Of a stretch of DNA of 64,000 nt, positions 42,835-53,481 are shown in pieces. The notes beneath the pieces were generated by a model. That model searched no databases, was not told the origin of the DNA, and saw only the letters and a list, made by a program, of their open reading frames with translations. The stretch spans positions 1 to 64,000 of the forward strand of contig NZ_CALJPC010000089.1 of NCBI RefSeq assembly GCF_937981295.1. The letters are read 5' to 3'. Made by a program: the position numbers and the translations under genes. Source of the stretch: an uncultured Campylobacter sp. (GTDB taxonomy: Bacteria > Campylobacterota > Campylobacteria > Campylobacterales > Campylobacteraceae). Position 1 is the stretch's first letter, and each line of letters starts with the position of its first letter.

Positions 42835-45664
42835 GTTTCAATTCCCAAAGGATAGAATTATTCGACATTCCTGCGGGACGCTATAAAATGCAGTGGCAGA
42901 AGTTTTAATTCCCAACGAGATGGAATTCTACAGATACTAGGTCATGCTAGCCTAGATATGACGATGTTTCAATTCTCAACGGGATGGAATTCTACTTGTA
43001 GATACATACGGCAAGGTGCTAATGGATACGCTGTTTCAACTCTCAACGGGATGGAATTCTACTGTCGCTTAGCGGGATCGAGCTAAGCGCGCTTAGTGGT
43101 TTCAATTCCCAACGGGATGGAATTCTACGATGGGGGTGTATAGCGAGCTGGAGCGCGAGCGAAGTTTCAATTCCCAACGGGATGGAATTCTACATACCTA
43201 TGTTTGATTAAATATTGGCACTAAATTTGTTTCAATTCCCAACGGGATGGAATTCTACAAAAACTTAAAATTTTAGAAAGGAGAAAGAGATGAGTTTCAA
43301 TTCCCAACGGGATGGAATTCTACGTTAAGCTTTTGCTTCTGCTCGATAGGAAGAGATCGTTTCAATTCCCAACGGGATGGAATTCTACGAAAATTTACAG
43401 AGATGTATTCTATGCCCCTCAAAATTGTTTCAATTCCCAACGGGATGGAATTCTACAAAATCAAGGCTTTGGACGTTAATGATTTCAAATAGTTTCAATT
43501 CCCAACGGGATGGAATTCTACTAGCTTTTATAAATTGCCTTTGGACGGATAGCGGAGTTTCAATTCCCAACGGGATGGAATTCTACACGGGCGAATGGCG
43601 ATGCGATGCTCCCTAATACAGTTTCAATTCCCAACGGGATGGAATTCTACTTTGTAAAGCTTGTTATTTTTTAGGAGAAACGTTGTTGTTTCAATTCCCA
43701 ACGGGATGGAATTCTACGCGACCCTAGCACTAGGCTTCCCGGGAAAAATCAAGTTTCAATTCCCAACGGGATGGAATTCTACATTAGTAATAAGACGACG
43801 AGCAGGTTCTACAGCTCTAGTTTCAATTCCCAACGGGATGGAATTCTACCATCGTCGCCGTCCTTGGCTCTCGGATCTATTATGTTTCAATTCCCAACGG
43901 GATGGAATTCTACACTCGTAGCTGTTTTGAGTGGCGGTGCCGTTTTGAGTTTCAATTCCCAACGGGATGGAATTCTACAGTGTTTTATCGTTACGTCTGA
44001 ATTCTTAGACGTAGTTTCAATTCCCAACGGGATGGAATTCTACTCTGCAACCAAACACCCATTACAAGGGCATTTGAGTTTCAATTCCCAACGGGATGGA
44101 ATTCTACGCGCTATCAGCTTCATTTTCACAGATAGCTTTTAGTTTCAATTCCCAACGGGATGGAATTCTACTAAAAGAGCAAGAGCTCATCATTAGAATT
44201 CTGTGGTTTCAATTCCCAACGGGATGGAATTCTACAGGGCACTCTAACTCGCTCTTGGATAGATCCCAACTTCGTTTCAATTCCCAACGGGATGGAATTC
44301 TACTGAGATTTTTATAAGCTCTCTAGTTACCAAGCAGCCGTTTCAATTCCCAACGGGATGGAATTCTACTTGGTTTGAGTGGGTGTAGGCGTTGTATATG
44401 GTAGTTTCAATTCCCAACGGGATGGAATTCTACTAAAGCATGTTCGTAGCATAAGTATGGCGCATATTGGTTTCAATTCCCAACGGGATGGAATTCTACC
44501 CAAATCCCTCCCCTTTGTGCCGCAGAACAACGAGTTTCAATTCCCAACGGGATGGAATTCTACACTATCTTATCGGCGTCGTCGTAGGAGTTATTGGCGT
44601 TTCAATTCCCAACGGGATGGAATTCTACAATTTAGGGCGTTGTTCAAAGCGGATGAGCGAATTTGTTTCAATTCCCAACGGGATGGAATTCTACTAGCTG
44701 CTCGAGCTTTTTAAACGGCACAAATTCACGTTTCAATTCCCAACGGGATGGAATTCTACCCTCCTTTTGTTTCTTTGCTTCTCTCATAGCCTCGTTTCAA
44801 TTCCCAACGGGATGGAATTCTACAGAGCGGGGGCAACTACACCGATACCCTCAAGCTCGTTTCAATTCCCAACGGGATGGAATTCTACTCGATTTATATT
44901 CGCAAATGAAATTCCTATCGCCGTTTCAATTCCCAACGGGATGGAATTCTACGACGGCGCGATAACCACGCACGTCGTAGAGGAGCGTTTCAATTCCCAA
45001 CGGGATGGAATTCTACTCTCCTTTTGGGCTATGCCCTTTTGATTTATGAGGTTTCAATTCCCAACGGGATGGAATTCTACTTAGTTGGGTGATCTTATAA
45101 TCGCCGTCGTATTCGCTGTTTCAATTCCCAACGGGATGGAATTCTACTAGGCACGTAGGTATTGGTAGAGAACAACAAAATTGTTTCAATTCCCAACGGG
45201 ATGGAATTCTACCGCTGAATGGAAACAAATCGTAGCAAAATGCGATCGTTTCAATTCCCAACGGGATGGAATTCTACGCAAAAGCGCAGATATTGAGCCA
45301 AATGCTGGGGTTTCAATTCCCAACGGGATGGAATTCTACGCCGTCTTTGCTAGTTACGAATACGCCGAAAGGAAGTTTCAATTCCCAACGGGATGGAATT
45401 CTACAATCTATTACGCCTTGCTTTGAGCTGCTCATTGCCTGTTTCAATTCCCAACGGGATGGAATTCTACGAAGTGCGCGATTAACCTAGAAAGCATAAG
45501 GAAGCGTTTCAATTCCCAACGGGATGGAATTCTACAATGAGATGATCGAGCGCGGATTCTTGCAGAGATAGTTTCAATTCCCAACGGGATGGAATTCTAC
45601 CCGTATTTGATTTCGGCTAGCTTGTAGGGCTTGTGTTTCAATTCCCAACGGGATGGAATTCTAC
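42835..45664 (-). CRISPR. Main type I-B CRISPR array: 44 repeats, 43 spacers
   Basis: Thirty-base repeats recur every 62-68 bases from 42835 to 45664, with spacers of 32-38 bases. Read on the minus strand, each repeat begins GTAGAATTCC and ends GGGAATTGAAAC. The final ATTGAAAC is the usual 8-nt crRNA 5' handle left by Cas6 in type I-B, so transcription is leftwards. Repeats are identical from about 43099 to the right end. The four leftmost copies (42835, 42902, 42966, 43033) carry one to several changes, as expected for the old trailer end. Spacers look unique. The cas genes lie immediately right of the leader, on the same strand. Confidence 0.98.
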
Positions 45665-46057
45665 AGCACGAATTTTGCTATTTTTCTAGGTAGAAAGTGT
45701 TAGGAGTATATATTTTTATGCCTTAAAATGGACTAAATTTAAAAAAGCGCCGATTGCTCAATGCCCAAGATTTCGGCATTTCAAAATCTTAAAAGCAACT
45801 TTATCGCTATCTATATGTATCGTGAGTGCAAATGTTAAAATCTAAATATAAAGATATTCAAAAATCGAAGTATGAACAACAAAAAAAAGCTGAAATTTTA
45901 AAAGCATATGCGTTTTTAAAGCCAATTCGTTCGCCGTTCCGTGCTTCAGATCAAATTTATTTCAAAAGCACATGCATTTTAAGAGGGCGTAATCTATAGG
46001 CGTAAGTGATTCTAGTTAAGATTAAAAAAGCATAAATTAAGCTCGAAGCCCTGAGAC
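45665..46057 (-). promoter_or_regulatory. Leader of the main CRISPR array
   Basis: This AT-rich 393-base stretch lies between the cas1 stop codon and the first (newest) repeat and has no ORF. On the minus strand TATACT (45705-45710) is a candidate -10 box about 40 bases before the first repeat. The identical repeats on this side and the decayed ones on the far side mark it as the adaptation end. No integration-host-factor site was recognised by eye. Confidence 0.7.
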
Positions 46058-47062
46058 CTATCGCCATACCAGCCCCTCGTAAGGCACGCCTTCACAGACG
46101 TATTTTTTAATTTGATTAGCCTCGCGACGGATAATTTGACGCCAGGTTAAGCTCTGTCCCGCTACGTTCGCGCAAGATGATAGTTTCTCAATCATTTTTA
46201 GCTCGATTTTTTGCACCGCTTCTCGACCAAATCGAATACGCCCCGCATCCGTTTCAAAATCTTTTGCCGCAATCTCGCGTTTATTTAACATTCCAAAAAT
46301 TAATCTATCGCCTAAAATAGGCTTAAAAATCTCTGCAAGATCAAGATGCAGACTTAGCGCACGGTAGTTTGGCTCGTGCAAAAAGCCGATGCGCGGATCA
46401 AGCTCGGTTTTGTAAATTTCGCTGAGGCAGACGTTATAAATGCGCGTATTTACATAGCTAATGAGAGCGTTAATTTTATCCGCCGGCGGGCGTTTGGAGC
46501 GTGTCGTAAATTTAAAACTGCGCTGATCCTCGATGATTTCGTTCCAGGCCGCGAAATACCGCTTGGCAAAGCCGCCTTCCACTGCCATTACCGCTGCTAT
46601 GTCGCAGGCGCGCGCTAGGGCTAGGGCATCCAGATGCGGCGCAGTATCGAGCGAAACGCCGTAAGCCTTGCAATTAATGGCTGCATTTAAGATGCGAACG
46701 CGAGTAATCTCGCGAGCGATAAAAAGGCGCTTAGAAAGATCGTCAAAAGCCCGCAGCTGCGCCAAAAGCACAAAGCCGCTTTTGTTTACAGAATTTGAAG
46801 TATTCGGGAAAAAACTGCCGCGAAAGCTCTGATAGGCACTAAAAATATGCAACAAAATGTTATTATCAGCCAAAAACGCCATAGCATAAGTGTCAAGCTC
46901 TACCCGCGCCAAAATATAAATTTCATCAATTGCGTTAATCGGCAAAATTTTACTAGTTAGAATTCCGCCCTCGTCGTTAAATTTATCGAAGTATAGATTA
47001 TTATCTTTGCGGCGCAATCGGCCTGGGCTCAAAATAAAATGCGTGCGATCCGATTTTTGCAT
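46058..47062 (-). CDS. cas1: CRISPR integrase Cas1 (type I-B)
   Basis: Cas1 is the metal-dependent integrase that inserts new spacers at the leader. The N-terminal beta domain starts with FILSPGRLRRKDNNLYF. The catalytic helical domain contains NYRALSLHLDLAEIFKP, the His and Asp/Glu region of the active site, and NALISYVNTRIYNVC. The length (334) is normal for type I-B. It is the last gene of the cas operon and lies next to the leader. Unusually it follows cas2 rather than preceding it. Confidence 0.96.
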   Translation of the reverse strand: MQKSDRTHFILSPGRLRRKDNNLYFDKFNDEGGILTSKILPINAIDEIYILARVELDTYAMAFLADNNILLHIFSAYQSFRGSFFPNTSNSVNKSGFVLLAQLRAFDDLSKRLFIAREITRVRILNAAINCKAYGVSLDTAPHLDALALARACDIAAVMAVEGGFAKRYFAAWNEIIEDQRSFKFTTRSKRPPADKINALISYVNTRIYNVCLSEIYKTELDPRIGFLHEPNYRALSLHLDLAEIFKPILGDRLIFGMLNKREIAAKDFETDAGRIRFGREAVQKIELKMIEKLSSCANVAGQSLTWRQIIRREANQIKKYVCEGVPYEGLVWR

Positions 47063-47078
47063 ACTTTATCCTTAAATT

Positions 47079-47357
47079 TTAGCTGAATATTGCCTCGTTT
47101 TTATCGCATCCGATGACGAGGCGCTGTGAATATTTGAGCGAATTAAAAGTATAAATTACTACCGAATCAAGCTTGCTAGAGCATTCTTTTTGCAAAATCG
47201 CCATTAATTTTTTAAGATCGCTCGCTCTGATTTCACCCTCAAAAACGCTGAATTGCACGCGAGGCAGAAACTTCTCGACCGCCTTTCGGACGCGCGCGGC
47301 GTTATTTTTCTCCTTTTCGCCGCTGCTTGAAATATCGTAAAATAAAATAGCGTACAT
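47079..47357 (-). CDS. cas2: CRISPR adaptation protein Cas2
   Basis: The 92-residue protein MYAILFYDISSSG with RVQFSVFEGEI is a typical Cas2, the small ferredoxin-fold protein that bridges two Cas1 dimers. I start at the ATG at 47357 because GGAG lies five bases upstream; the frame can be extended six codons to a TTG inside the end of cas4. It lies between cas4 and cas1. Confidence 0.95.
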   Translation of the reverse strand: MYAILFYDISSSGEKEKNNAARVRKAVEKFLPRVQFSVFEGEIRASDLKKLMAILQKECSSKLDSVVIYTFNSLKYSQRLVIGCDKNEAIFS

Positions 47358-47365
47358 TCTATCTC

Positions 47366-47863
47366 CTAAATGCAATAATCACGATAAGCGCAACTCTCGC
47401 AAATCTTTTGCGGGCTAAATTTAGACGGCTTTGACTCGTTCACAAGGGCGATAATGTCGTTTAGAATTGTTTCGATTTTAGTGAAATTTTCGGCATTATC
47501 CTCAATGGCTATGACGGTTTTGCCGCTAATTAGCTTGCCTTTCACCTCTTTTAAATTTAAGCCTGTTTTTAAAAGATAGATATAAAAAAGTAGCTGCATC
47601 TTGCCTGCTTCTGGATTTTTTAGGCTCTTTTTATATTCGGTGATGAGATAATGTCCGCGCTGCTTGGAAAGCTTATCAAATTTCAAATTTGAAAATGCAA
47701 AGTCCTGCAAACCGTTCTCTTTGATATCCGCTAGCGCCTTGCCCATCAGCATGTTTTCATCCTCCTGATTGGCGTGAATATTGTGTGCGTAAAGCCACGC
47801 CTCGCGCTTACAGGTGATGTAATAATTCACAAGCGTGCCGGTGATTTGGTCTTTGCAAAACAT
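47366..47863 (-). CDS. cas4: CRISPR-associated exonuclease Cas4
   Basis: Cas4 trims prespacers and selects PAM-containing ends. The iron-sulfur cysteines are visible as one early (ITCKREAWL, residue 18) and three at the C-terminus (ICESCAYRDYCI). The nuclease core has the E-x-K motif in ITEYKKSL. The length (165) is typical. It overlaps cas3 by one base. Confidence 0.94.
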   Translation of the reverse strand: MFCKDQITGTLVNYYITCKREAWLYAHNIHANQEDENMLMGKALADIKENGLQDFAFSNLKFDKLSKQRGHYLITEYKKSLKNPEAGKMQLLFYIYLLKTGLNLKEVKGKLISGKTVIAIEDNAENFTKIETILNDIIALVNESKPSKFSPQKICESCAYRDYCI

Positions 47864-50058
47864 TAGTCGAAAAACTCATTCTTGAGATTTAAGGCGGCAT
47901 CCTTTTTAATCCCGAAATTATTATTGTACGAAGTATCACCGAATGGTAAATAATAGACATCTTTTAGCCCATCAATACGCTTTATATTTAAACGCTTTGC
48001 ATCAAATTCTGTGATATTTACACCAAATCTATTAATTTTCTTAATAGTATTCGTAAATATATCTTTCTTATTAAATTTGTCCATATCAAGCCTATTGATT
48101 TCAAAAATTTCATTTTGAAATTTTTTAATATAATCTTCTTTTGGCTCAATTATTACTAAAATTTTAAGTCTATCATCCATCGCCTCGCTAATCTTTTCGT
48201 TTATATCGTAAAATCCGAGCTCTCGCATCTGCTCCGCCAAAAATAAACTTTCTAGGCTTTGCTTTATGGCGCTGAAATACCTAGTGGAAATATCTAAAAT
48301 TTCGCTTTCGATGATATCTCTTTGCTTTAGAATTTTTACCAAAATAGTATCGCTAATGCGTTTTAAATCACCGTAAATGAGATCGGAATAGTCGCAAATA
48401 TCGTTAAATACGTATAATTCTCCCAGAGCTGTGAAATTTCTATTTATACGACCGGCGGTTTGGATAATCGAGCTAATGGGCGCTATCTCTCTAAATCCGA
48501 CATCAAAATCCAAATCCACGCCAGCTTCGATAGACTGTGTAGAAATTAGCAAGATCGGATCACCGCACCCACTTTTATTTTTTGCAATTGCATCTTTTAT
48601 ATTTTCGATATTTTTTCGTTTGTGATCATCGCACATATATCCGTTTAGGCAAAAAACTTTAAATTCATCGTAAAATTCCAAAAATAGCTCTTGGGCTTTT
48701 TTAATGGTATTTACGACGACTAGTGTATTTTTGCTTTTTGCTAACTGTTTAATCTTGTCTTTTAAAGCACTCTCATTGCCATCAAACCACTTTAAAACGT
48801 ATCTATTTTGATCTTTGAAATAATCTAAATTTGAAATTTCTTTAAATTTAGTCGTATCAACAATAGGCATCGTAGCGGACATAAAGATAAAAATGCAGCC
48901 AAATCTTTCCGCCAACATCTCGCAAAGTTTCATAAAATCCGCCCTAAACTTATACGGTACCGCCTGCGCCTCATCGATTATTATTACACTATTTTTTAAT
49001 CGGTTAAATTTTACGCTATCTTTATTTTTGTTTCCAAAGAGTGCAAATATAAATTGATATAGCGTAGTTACGTTAATATCTCCGCTAAAGGAATCCATCA
49101 AAAATTTAACTCTAGAATAGCGATCTTGCGGAGTGCCTTCATCTATCGTAGTTTTGTGATGAATTTTATGAATTAATATATTTTTATCGTCTTTGAAAAT
49201 CTCTTTTATCTCATCATAAACTTGATTTATGATAGCCGTAAACGGCAGCACATAAATAATACGTTCTTTATTAAATTTGGCGGCAAAATTTAGCGCAGTC
49301 AAAGTCTTGCCGTAGCCCGTAGGCGCAGTTAAAGTAAAAAGATTATGATTTACATCGAAATTATTTAAAACGAATTTTCTAAACTCGCTTCTTTTTTCAT
49401 TTGGCTTACGATTTTCTAGGACTTTGATATATTTTTCGATCGTATTAGAATTCGCCGGTTTAGAAACAGGAATTCTTTGATTAAAAATAGCTTCATATTT
49501 ATCACTATAAATAAGCGACGAAAATATGTCTTTGAAATTTAAAAAGTCATCGTAATCAAACTTCTTTTTCGCAAATTTGAAGTATTCTCTTAAATGTTTA
49601 GCTTTAATTAAAAGCTCATTTTTATCCCTTTTAATATCTTTGTAAATTTCTAAACCTAAAGCTTTATCTAAGACTTCATCCCAAAAGCCTAGCTCTCTCG
49701 AGCTCTCAAAATATTTACCGAAATTTTTATTTTGCGTTGTAAGCTCACAAAAATTTTCTACATTTCCATGGTGTGATACGATGGATAAAAACCCAAAAGC
49801 CGTATCTAGCTCATTAAATTCTGAATTTAGTAAAAATATGTAAGCGGATAATAAAGCATGATTTTTATCTGCAATTTTTTCGGTAGGATTTTTTATATAA
49901 ATCTGAAAATTAGTTTTTAGCTTAGCTATATCGTGATAAATTTTAACGCATTGCAAAAGCCTATTATCCGTTTTAGCAAGCATATTTGTTATATGCTTTA
50001 TTAGCAGTTTATTAGGATGCGATAGCGGCTCACTTTGCAAAATAGACCTTGTAGTCAT
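47863..50058 (-). CDS. cas3: CRISPR-associated helicase-nuclease Cas3
   Basis: Cas3 is recruited to Cascade-bound targets and degrades them. The N-terminal HD nuclease shows YHDIAKL (H42-D43), NHALLSAY and SHHG. The superfamily 2 helicase shows the Walker A TAPTGYGKT, the Walker B IIIDEAQAV (a DEAQ variant), FMSATMP, STQSIEAGVDLDFD and QTAGRINR. HD and helicase are fused in one 731-residue chain as usual. It overlaps cas5 by 29 bases. Confidence 0.96.
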   Translation of the reverse strand: MTTRSILQSEPLSHPNKLLIKHITNMLAKTDNRLLQCVKIYHDIAKLKTNFQIYIKNPTEKIADKNHALLSAYIFLLNSEFNELDTAFGFLSIVSHHGNVENFCELTTQNKNFGKYFESSRELGFWDEVLDKALGLEIYKDIKRDKNELLIKAKHLREYFKFAKKKFDYDDFLNFKDIFSSLIYSDKYEAIFNQRIPVSKPANSNTIEKYIKVLENRKPNEKRSEFRKFVLNNFDVNHNLFTLTAPTGYGKTLTALNFAAKFNKERIIYVLPFTAIINQVYDEIKEIFKDDKNILIHKIHHKTTIDEGTPQDRYSRVKFLMDSFSGDINVTTLYQFIFALFGNKNKDSVKFNRLKNSVIIIDEAQAVPYKFRADFMKLCEMLAERFGCIFIFMSATMPIVDTTKFKEISNLDYFKDQNRYVLKWFDGNESALKDKIKQLAKSKNTLVVVNTIKKAQELFLEFYDEFKVFCLNGYMCDDHKRKNIENIKDAIAKNKSGCGDPILLISTQSIEAGVDLDFDVGFREIAPISSIIQTAGRINRNFTALGELYVFNDICDYSDLIYGDLKRISDTILVKILKQRDIIESEILDISTRYFSAIKQSLESLFLAEQMRELGFYDINEKISEAMDDRLKILVIIEPKEDYIKKFQNEIFEINRLDMDKFNKKDIFTNTIKKINRFGVNITEFDAKRLNIKRIDGLKDVYYLPFGDTSYNNNFGIKKDAALNLKNEFFD

Positions 50059-50743
50059 TTATTTGATAAATATTTCCTCTATTCTTTGCTTTGATTTGAC
50101 TATTGCCACTTAACTTAATAACAAAATCTTTAAAATCCTTAAAAATTCGATCCTCTTTGCATCCGCAAGCCATTCGAGCCGTAGTAAGTCTGATATCAAA
50201 GCTTTGTGCATCAAATATAAAATCGTCCATCAAAACGAACGTATCTATAAAACTTTCCTTTTCACGCACCAATTCACAATTTTTTATCTCGATATATTTA
50301 AAATCCGCTATACAAAAATTTATACCTAAATATGGTGTAAAGACACATTTGTGAGCTTTTAAGCTGTCGATTATCTTTTCTTTATAAGAAGCGTTTAAAG
50401 CACTTAAATCAACGAATATGATATATCTAGGATCTTTTATTAGCTCTTTATAAAACTGCTTTTTCTCGCTAGAATCTTGATAGCCTTGTTCGATATGCAT
50501 ACTTGACGATAGAGCAAATTTTATACCGTTAAAAATCATAGTTTTTTTGTGAAATTGCGAATTTAAAATAACGCTATAACCTATATCGTTAAGTTTAAAA
50601 TAATTCATTTCACCTATAATCGCTCCCAAAAGCCCCATGATGGCAGTCTTTGGCGGCACCGGGTATGTAAGAGACGAGTAGATAGTAGCCGGATGAGAAA
50701 AATGCGCATAATCTCCCGATAGCTCAAAAGCTATTATATCCAT
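50030..50743 (-). CDS. cas5: Cascade subunit Cas5 (type I-B)
   Basis: Cas5 caps the 5' handle of crRNA in Cascade. The N-terminus IIAFELSGDYAHFSHPATIYSS with the following PVPPKTAIMGLLGAIIGE is the RAMP-fold signature of Cas5b/Cas5h. 237 residues is the normal length. The gene directly abuts cas7. Confidence 0.94.
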   Translation of the reverse strand: MDIIAFELSGDYAHFSHPATIYSSLTYPVPPKTAIMGLLGAIIGEMNYFKLNDIGYSVILNSQFHKKTMIFNGIKFALSSSMHIEQGYQDSSEKKQFYKELIKDPRYIIFVDLSALNASYKEKIIDSLKAHKCVFTPYLGINFCIADFKYIEIKNCELVREKESFIDTFVLMDDFIFDAQSFDIRLTTARMACGCKEDRIFKDFKDFVIKLSGNSQIKAKNRGNIYQINDYKVYFAK

Positions 50744-51661
50744 TTAAAATCCTATTTTTATCCAATTACTATCAAATTGTGATCTGTTATTTTGCTCGAA
50801 GTCAAAATCGCTCATATACTCTATTTTTTCGATCTCTTGCGCGTATCTGGTAAGTTTAGCTTTTAATCTAGAAAAATCAATCGTAAAATCATTTATACTT
50901 CTTATCTCTATGTCTTCTTTGCTACTATTTATAGCCACACAGTTATTTAAATCTCCAGCGAAAGTATCATTTTTATATGTAATTACTAGCATAAATCTAG
51001 GCATCTGACCCATTTTCGTGCGAGTAATTAAATTTTTAGTCCCGCTCCAGAGCGCGCCTAAAATCACTTTTACATCATCTTCACTTAAATTTGTAATCTT
51101 TGCACTATGATTATCCACTATTCCGTAAGTTGTAAACATTGCATAATTTAAAAAATCTTCTTCTCTAAACGTTTTATTTGCCTTATCGCTACCGCTTGCA
51201 AACGCGCCGGTGCCTTTTATATGCTCTACCGCAACTCTATGAAGCGATCTGCTCATTCTAAACTGAATGGGTCCGACAAATTGAATTCCTGCCGTTTTTA
51301 TGCCTTCTTTTTTCATCTCGTCTTTATCCGATATTGGCAAAACTCCACCAAATGCGCGAATATCGATAAATTTAGATAAAATTTCTTTTTCAATCTCGAT
51401 TTTTTCTTGCTTAACGTTAATTACTTCACGTATTGCGCTTTTGCAATCTAAGATATTTTCATCTCTTTTATACTCTTTAATAAAAATCGTACTTTCGTCT
51501 TTTTTCATAATTTCATCTCTAATTGTTCGCTTTATACGTACATCAGTAACTTCTGCTATACCCGTCTCATCGTCTATCCTAGGAGCGTTATCTCTTAGCA
51601 TATCGCCGTTTGGATTAAAATTTTCGCCGTCCCAAAGAAATAGAATTTCCTTCTTTTTCAT
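50744..51661 (-). CDS. cas7: Cascade backbone subunit Cas7 (Csh2 type)
   Basis: Cas7 polymerises along the crRNA to form the Cascade backbone. The start NFNPNGDMLRDNAPRIDDE, followed by VTDVRIKRTIRDEI, is the diagnostic motif of the Csh2/Cas7 family of types I-B and I-C. Length 305. It overlaps cas8b by one base, so translation is coupled. Confidence 0.96.
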   Translation of the reverse strand: MKKKEILFLWDGENFNPNGDMLRDNAPRIDDETGIAEVTDVRIKRTIRDEIMKKDESTIFIKEYKRDENILDCKSAIREVINVKQEKIEIEKEILSKFIDIRAFGGVLPISDKDEMKKEGIKTAGIQFVGPIQFRMSRSLHRVAVEHIKGTGAFASGSDKANKTFREEDFLNYAMFTTYGIVDNHSAKITNLSEDDVKVILGALWSGTKNLITRTKMGQMPRFMLVITYKNDTFAGDLNNCVAINSSKEDIEIRSINDFTIDFSRLKAKLTRYAQEIEKIEYMSDFDFEQNNRSQFDSNWIKIGF

Positions 51662-53454
51662 TACTCGTCTCCTTGAGTGTTATCTTTAATATATTTCGTA
51701 AAATCACTTCCGCCCATAGCAAAAGCCAGCGTTACATAAGCGCTCTTAACTCGCTTTTGAGATAAAAACGCACTTGGTAAAATTCCAATCAAAATATCAC
51801 GCATGATTTCTATATTAGCGCTTCTTTTTCCTCGCGATACATTGGAGAGTTTTTTATTGGTTTCATCGCACTTGGTCCAAATTCGTTCTAAAAGTTCTTT
51901 CGTAATTAAGCCGGCATTATTCAGCCATTTTTCGAATGAACTATTTTTGCTAATAGCAAATTGGCGATTTATCAACCCTGCGGACATCATTCCTAGCAAA
52001 TATGCACTCTGCAATACTTCATTATCTTTTAGAAATTCGCTATTTTTCAAAATCGAGCTTATTAGCTCTTTTTTATCGCTTAAGCCTTGCAAATTAACCT
52101 CCCTTGCAAATGATATTTTTCCATTTAAAGCACCTATTTCATTAAAGAAATTTTGATATTTTTCGATACTTTTTATACTTCTATTTTGATATGTCTTAAC
52201 GCAATTAAAATAAAATCCCCACTCTATTTTTGACGCATAACTAGAGTTAATATTGCCTTTATAAATCAAAGCAGCATATTTTTCCATCATATCATCTAAA
52301 TTCATCCTATTTTGCGATAATAAAAAATCCATAATATCGATGTTTTTAAGAAATAAATTTTGCATGTAAATAGTATCGTCTTGTTGATCTTTACTATCTT
52401 TTCGCCTAATCGCCCTAATGTTATATCTACCCATTAAATCGGAAATTTTAGAAATATAAGACGGCAATACATCATCTATTTGCAATAATACATTAACTGC
52501 AGCATTGCTTTTTTTATAAAATAGAATTGTATTTAGCACGGGCATATTTGCTTGCGCTTTAGCTACGGATTCCAACTCGTAATTAATACTTTCTTCGATA
52601 TTTTGTATGCCTTGCAGATCTTTTTTCTTTTCGCTCGGATCTTTTAAAATTTCCACTATTTTTTCTAATAAATTTGTATCATTTACCATTAACGTTGGTA
52701 AGACCGCCATTTTATCCCCATAAAAATTAAAAGATAATTCCTTATCAATTACCATAAAACCGTTTTTAACCAAATTTGCATTAGCGCTATTTAGAGGTAG
52801 TAATCTAACTTTAATGTCTTGCAAAGCAGTCGGTAGCTCATTTACAGAACAAAACGCTAAATTCGCATCTCCACCGATACCCATACTATTTGTAAGCATA
52901 TCATAACCATAAATTTTGGTAGTTTTACTATTATCGCTATCGCTTAAATGACTCGTAAAAATATTTTTGAAATACGCTGAAATCGGTCTACCCTCCCAAG
53001 ATAATGCAAAAAAAGTAGCTACTTTCATGCCCTTTTTCTTAGGCTCTTCTTGTAGAGTTGTAATTTCACTTAAAATATCATCAAAAAAGCTCTCGTTTAA
53101 GCCAGATAAATCCGTTAATATTTTATCATTTTTGATATCGTCAGGATTGAAGCAAGAGAGCATATTTTTTACGGCTTTTAAAATTCCTTTTATAAATTTA
53201 GGAGTATCGTCTTTTACGGCTTTGCTAATGAATTGGACATTAGGGAACAAATTGCCAGAATTCGCGCCTATGCCAAATCTACAAACTATTAAATCGTCTC
53301 TTGAAATATTGTTATTTACCGATATTTCTTTACTTTTAATATCACAAAGATAAATTTTAATAGCATCGTATTCGTAGCTCTTGTTGTTAATTTTAGTTTT
53401 TTGTTTGTCGTAAATTTCGCCGATACTAGAAAAAATTTTAACTATATCGCCCAA
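51661..53454 (-). CDS. cas8b: Cascade large subunit Cas8b (Csh1)
   Basis: The large subunit recognises the PAM and recruits Cas3. The 597-residue sequence, with its variable composition, the early FGIGANSGNLFPN motif and its position before cas7, matches the Csh1 (Cas8b) family of type I-B. AAAGGA lies before the ATG, and a consensus promoter lies about 20-55 bases upstream. It is the first gene of the eight-base-or-less spaced block down to cas2-cas1. Confidence 0.92.
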   Translation of the reverse strand: MGDIVKIFSSIGEIYDKQKTKINNKSYEYDAIKIYLCDIKSKEISVNNNISRDDLIVCRFGIGANSGNLFPNVQFISKAVKDDTPKFIKGILKAVKNMLSCFNPDDIKNDKILTDLSGLNESFFDDILSEITTLQEEPKKKGMKVATFFALSWEGRPISAYFKNIFTSHLSDSDNSKTTKIYGYDMLTNSMGIGGDANLAFCSVNELPTALQDIKVRLLPLNSANANLVKNGFMVIDKELSFNFYGDKMAVLPTLMVNDTNLLEKIVEILKDPSEKKKDLQGIQNIEESINYELESVAKAQANMPVLNTILFYKKSNAAVNVLLQIDDVLPSYISKISDLMGRYNIRAIRRKDSKDQQDDTIYMQNLFLKNIDIMDFLLSQNRMNLDDMMEKYAALIYKGNINSSYASKIEWGFYFNCVKTYQNRSIKSIEKYQNFFNEIGALNGKISFAREVNLQGLSDKKELISSILKNSEFLKDNEVLQSAYLLGMMSAGLINRQFAISKNSSFEKWLNNAGLITKELLERIWTKCDETNKKLSNVSRGKRSANIEIMRDILIGILPSAFLSQKRVKSAYVTLAFAMGGSDFTKYIKDNTQGDE

Positions 53455-53481
53455 AATTTATCCTTTCTAAAATATACGTGA

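Noticed and set aside
42612..42848. Minus-strand 78-codon frame before array 3
   Set aside because: The start is a TTG inside a decayed repeat and there is no ribosome-binding site; at best a gene fragment.
43377..45490. Plus-strand ORFs with repeated FNSQRDGIL, FQFPTGWNST and VSIPNGMEFY
   Set aside because: They are translations of the CRISPR repeats in three frames; the array explains them fully.
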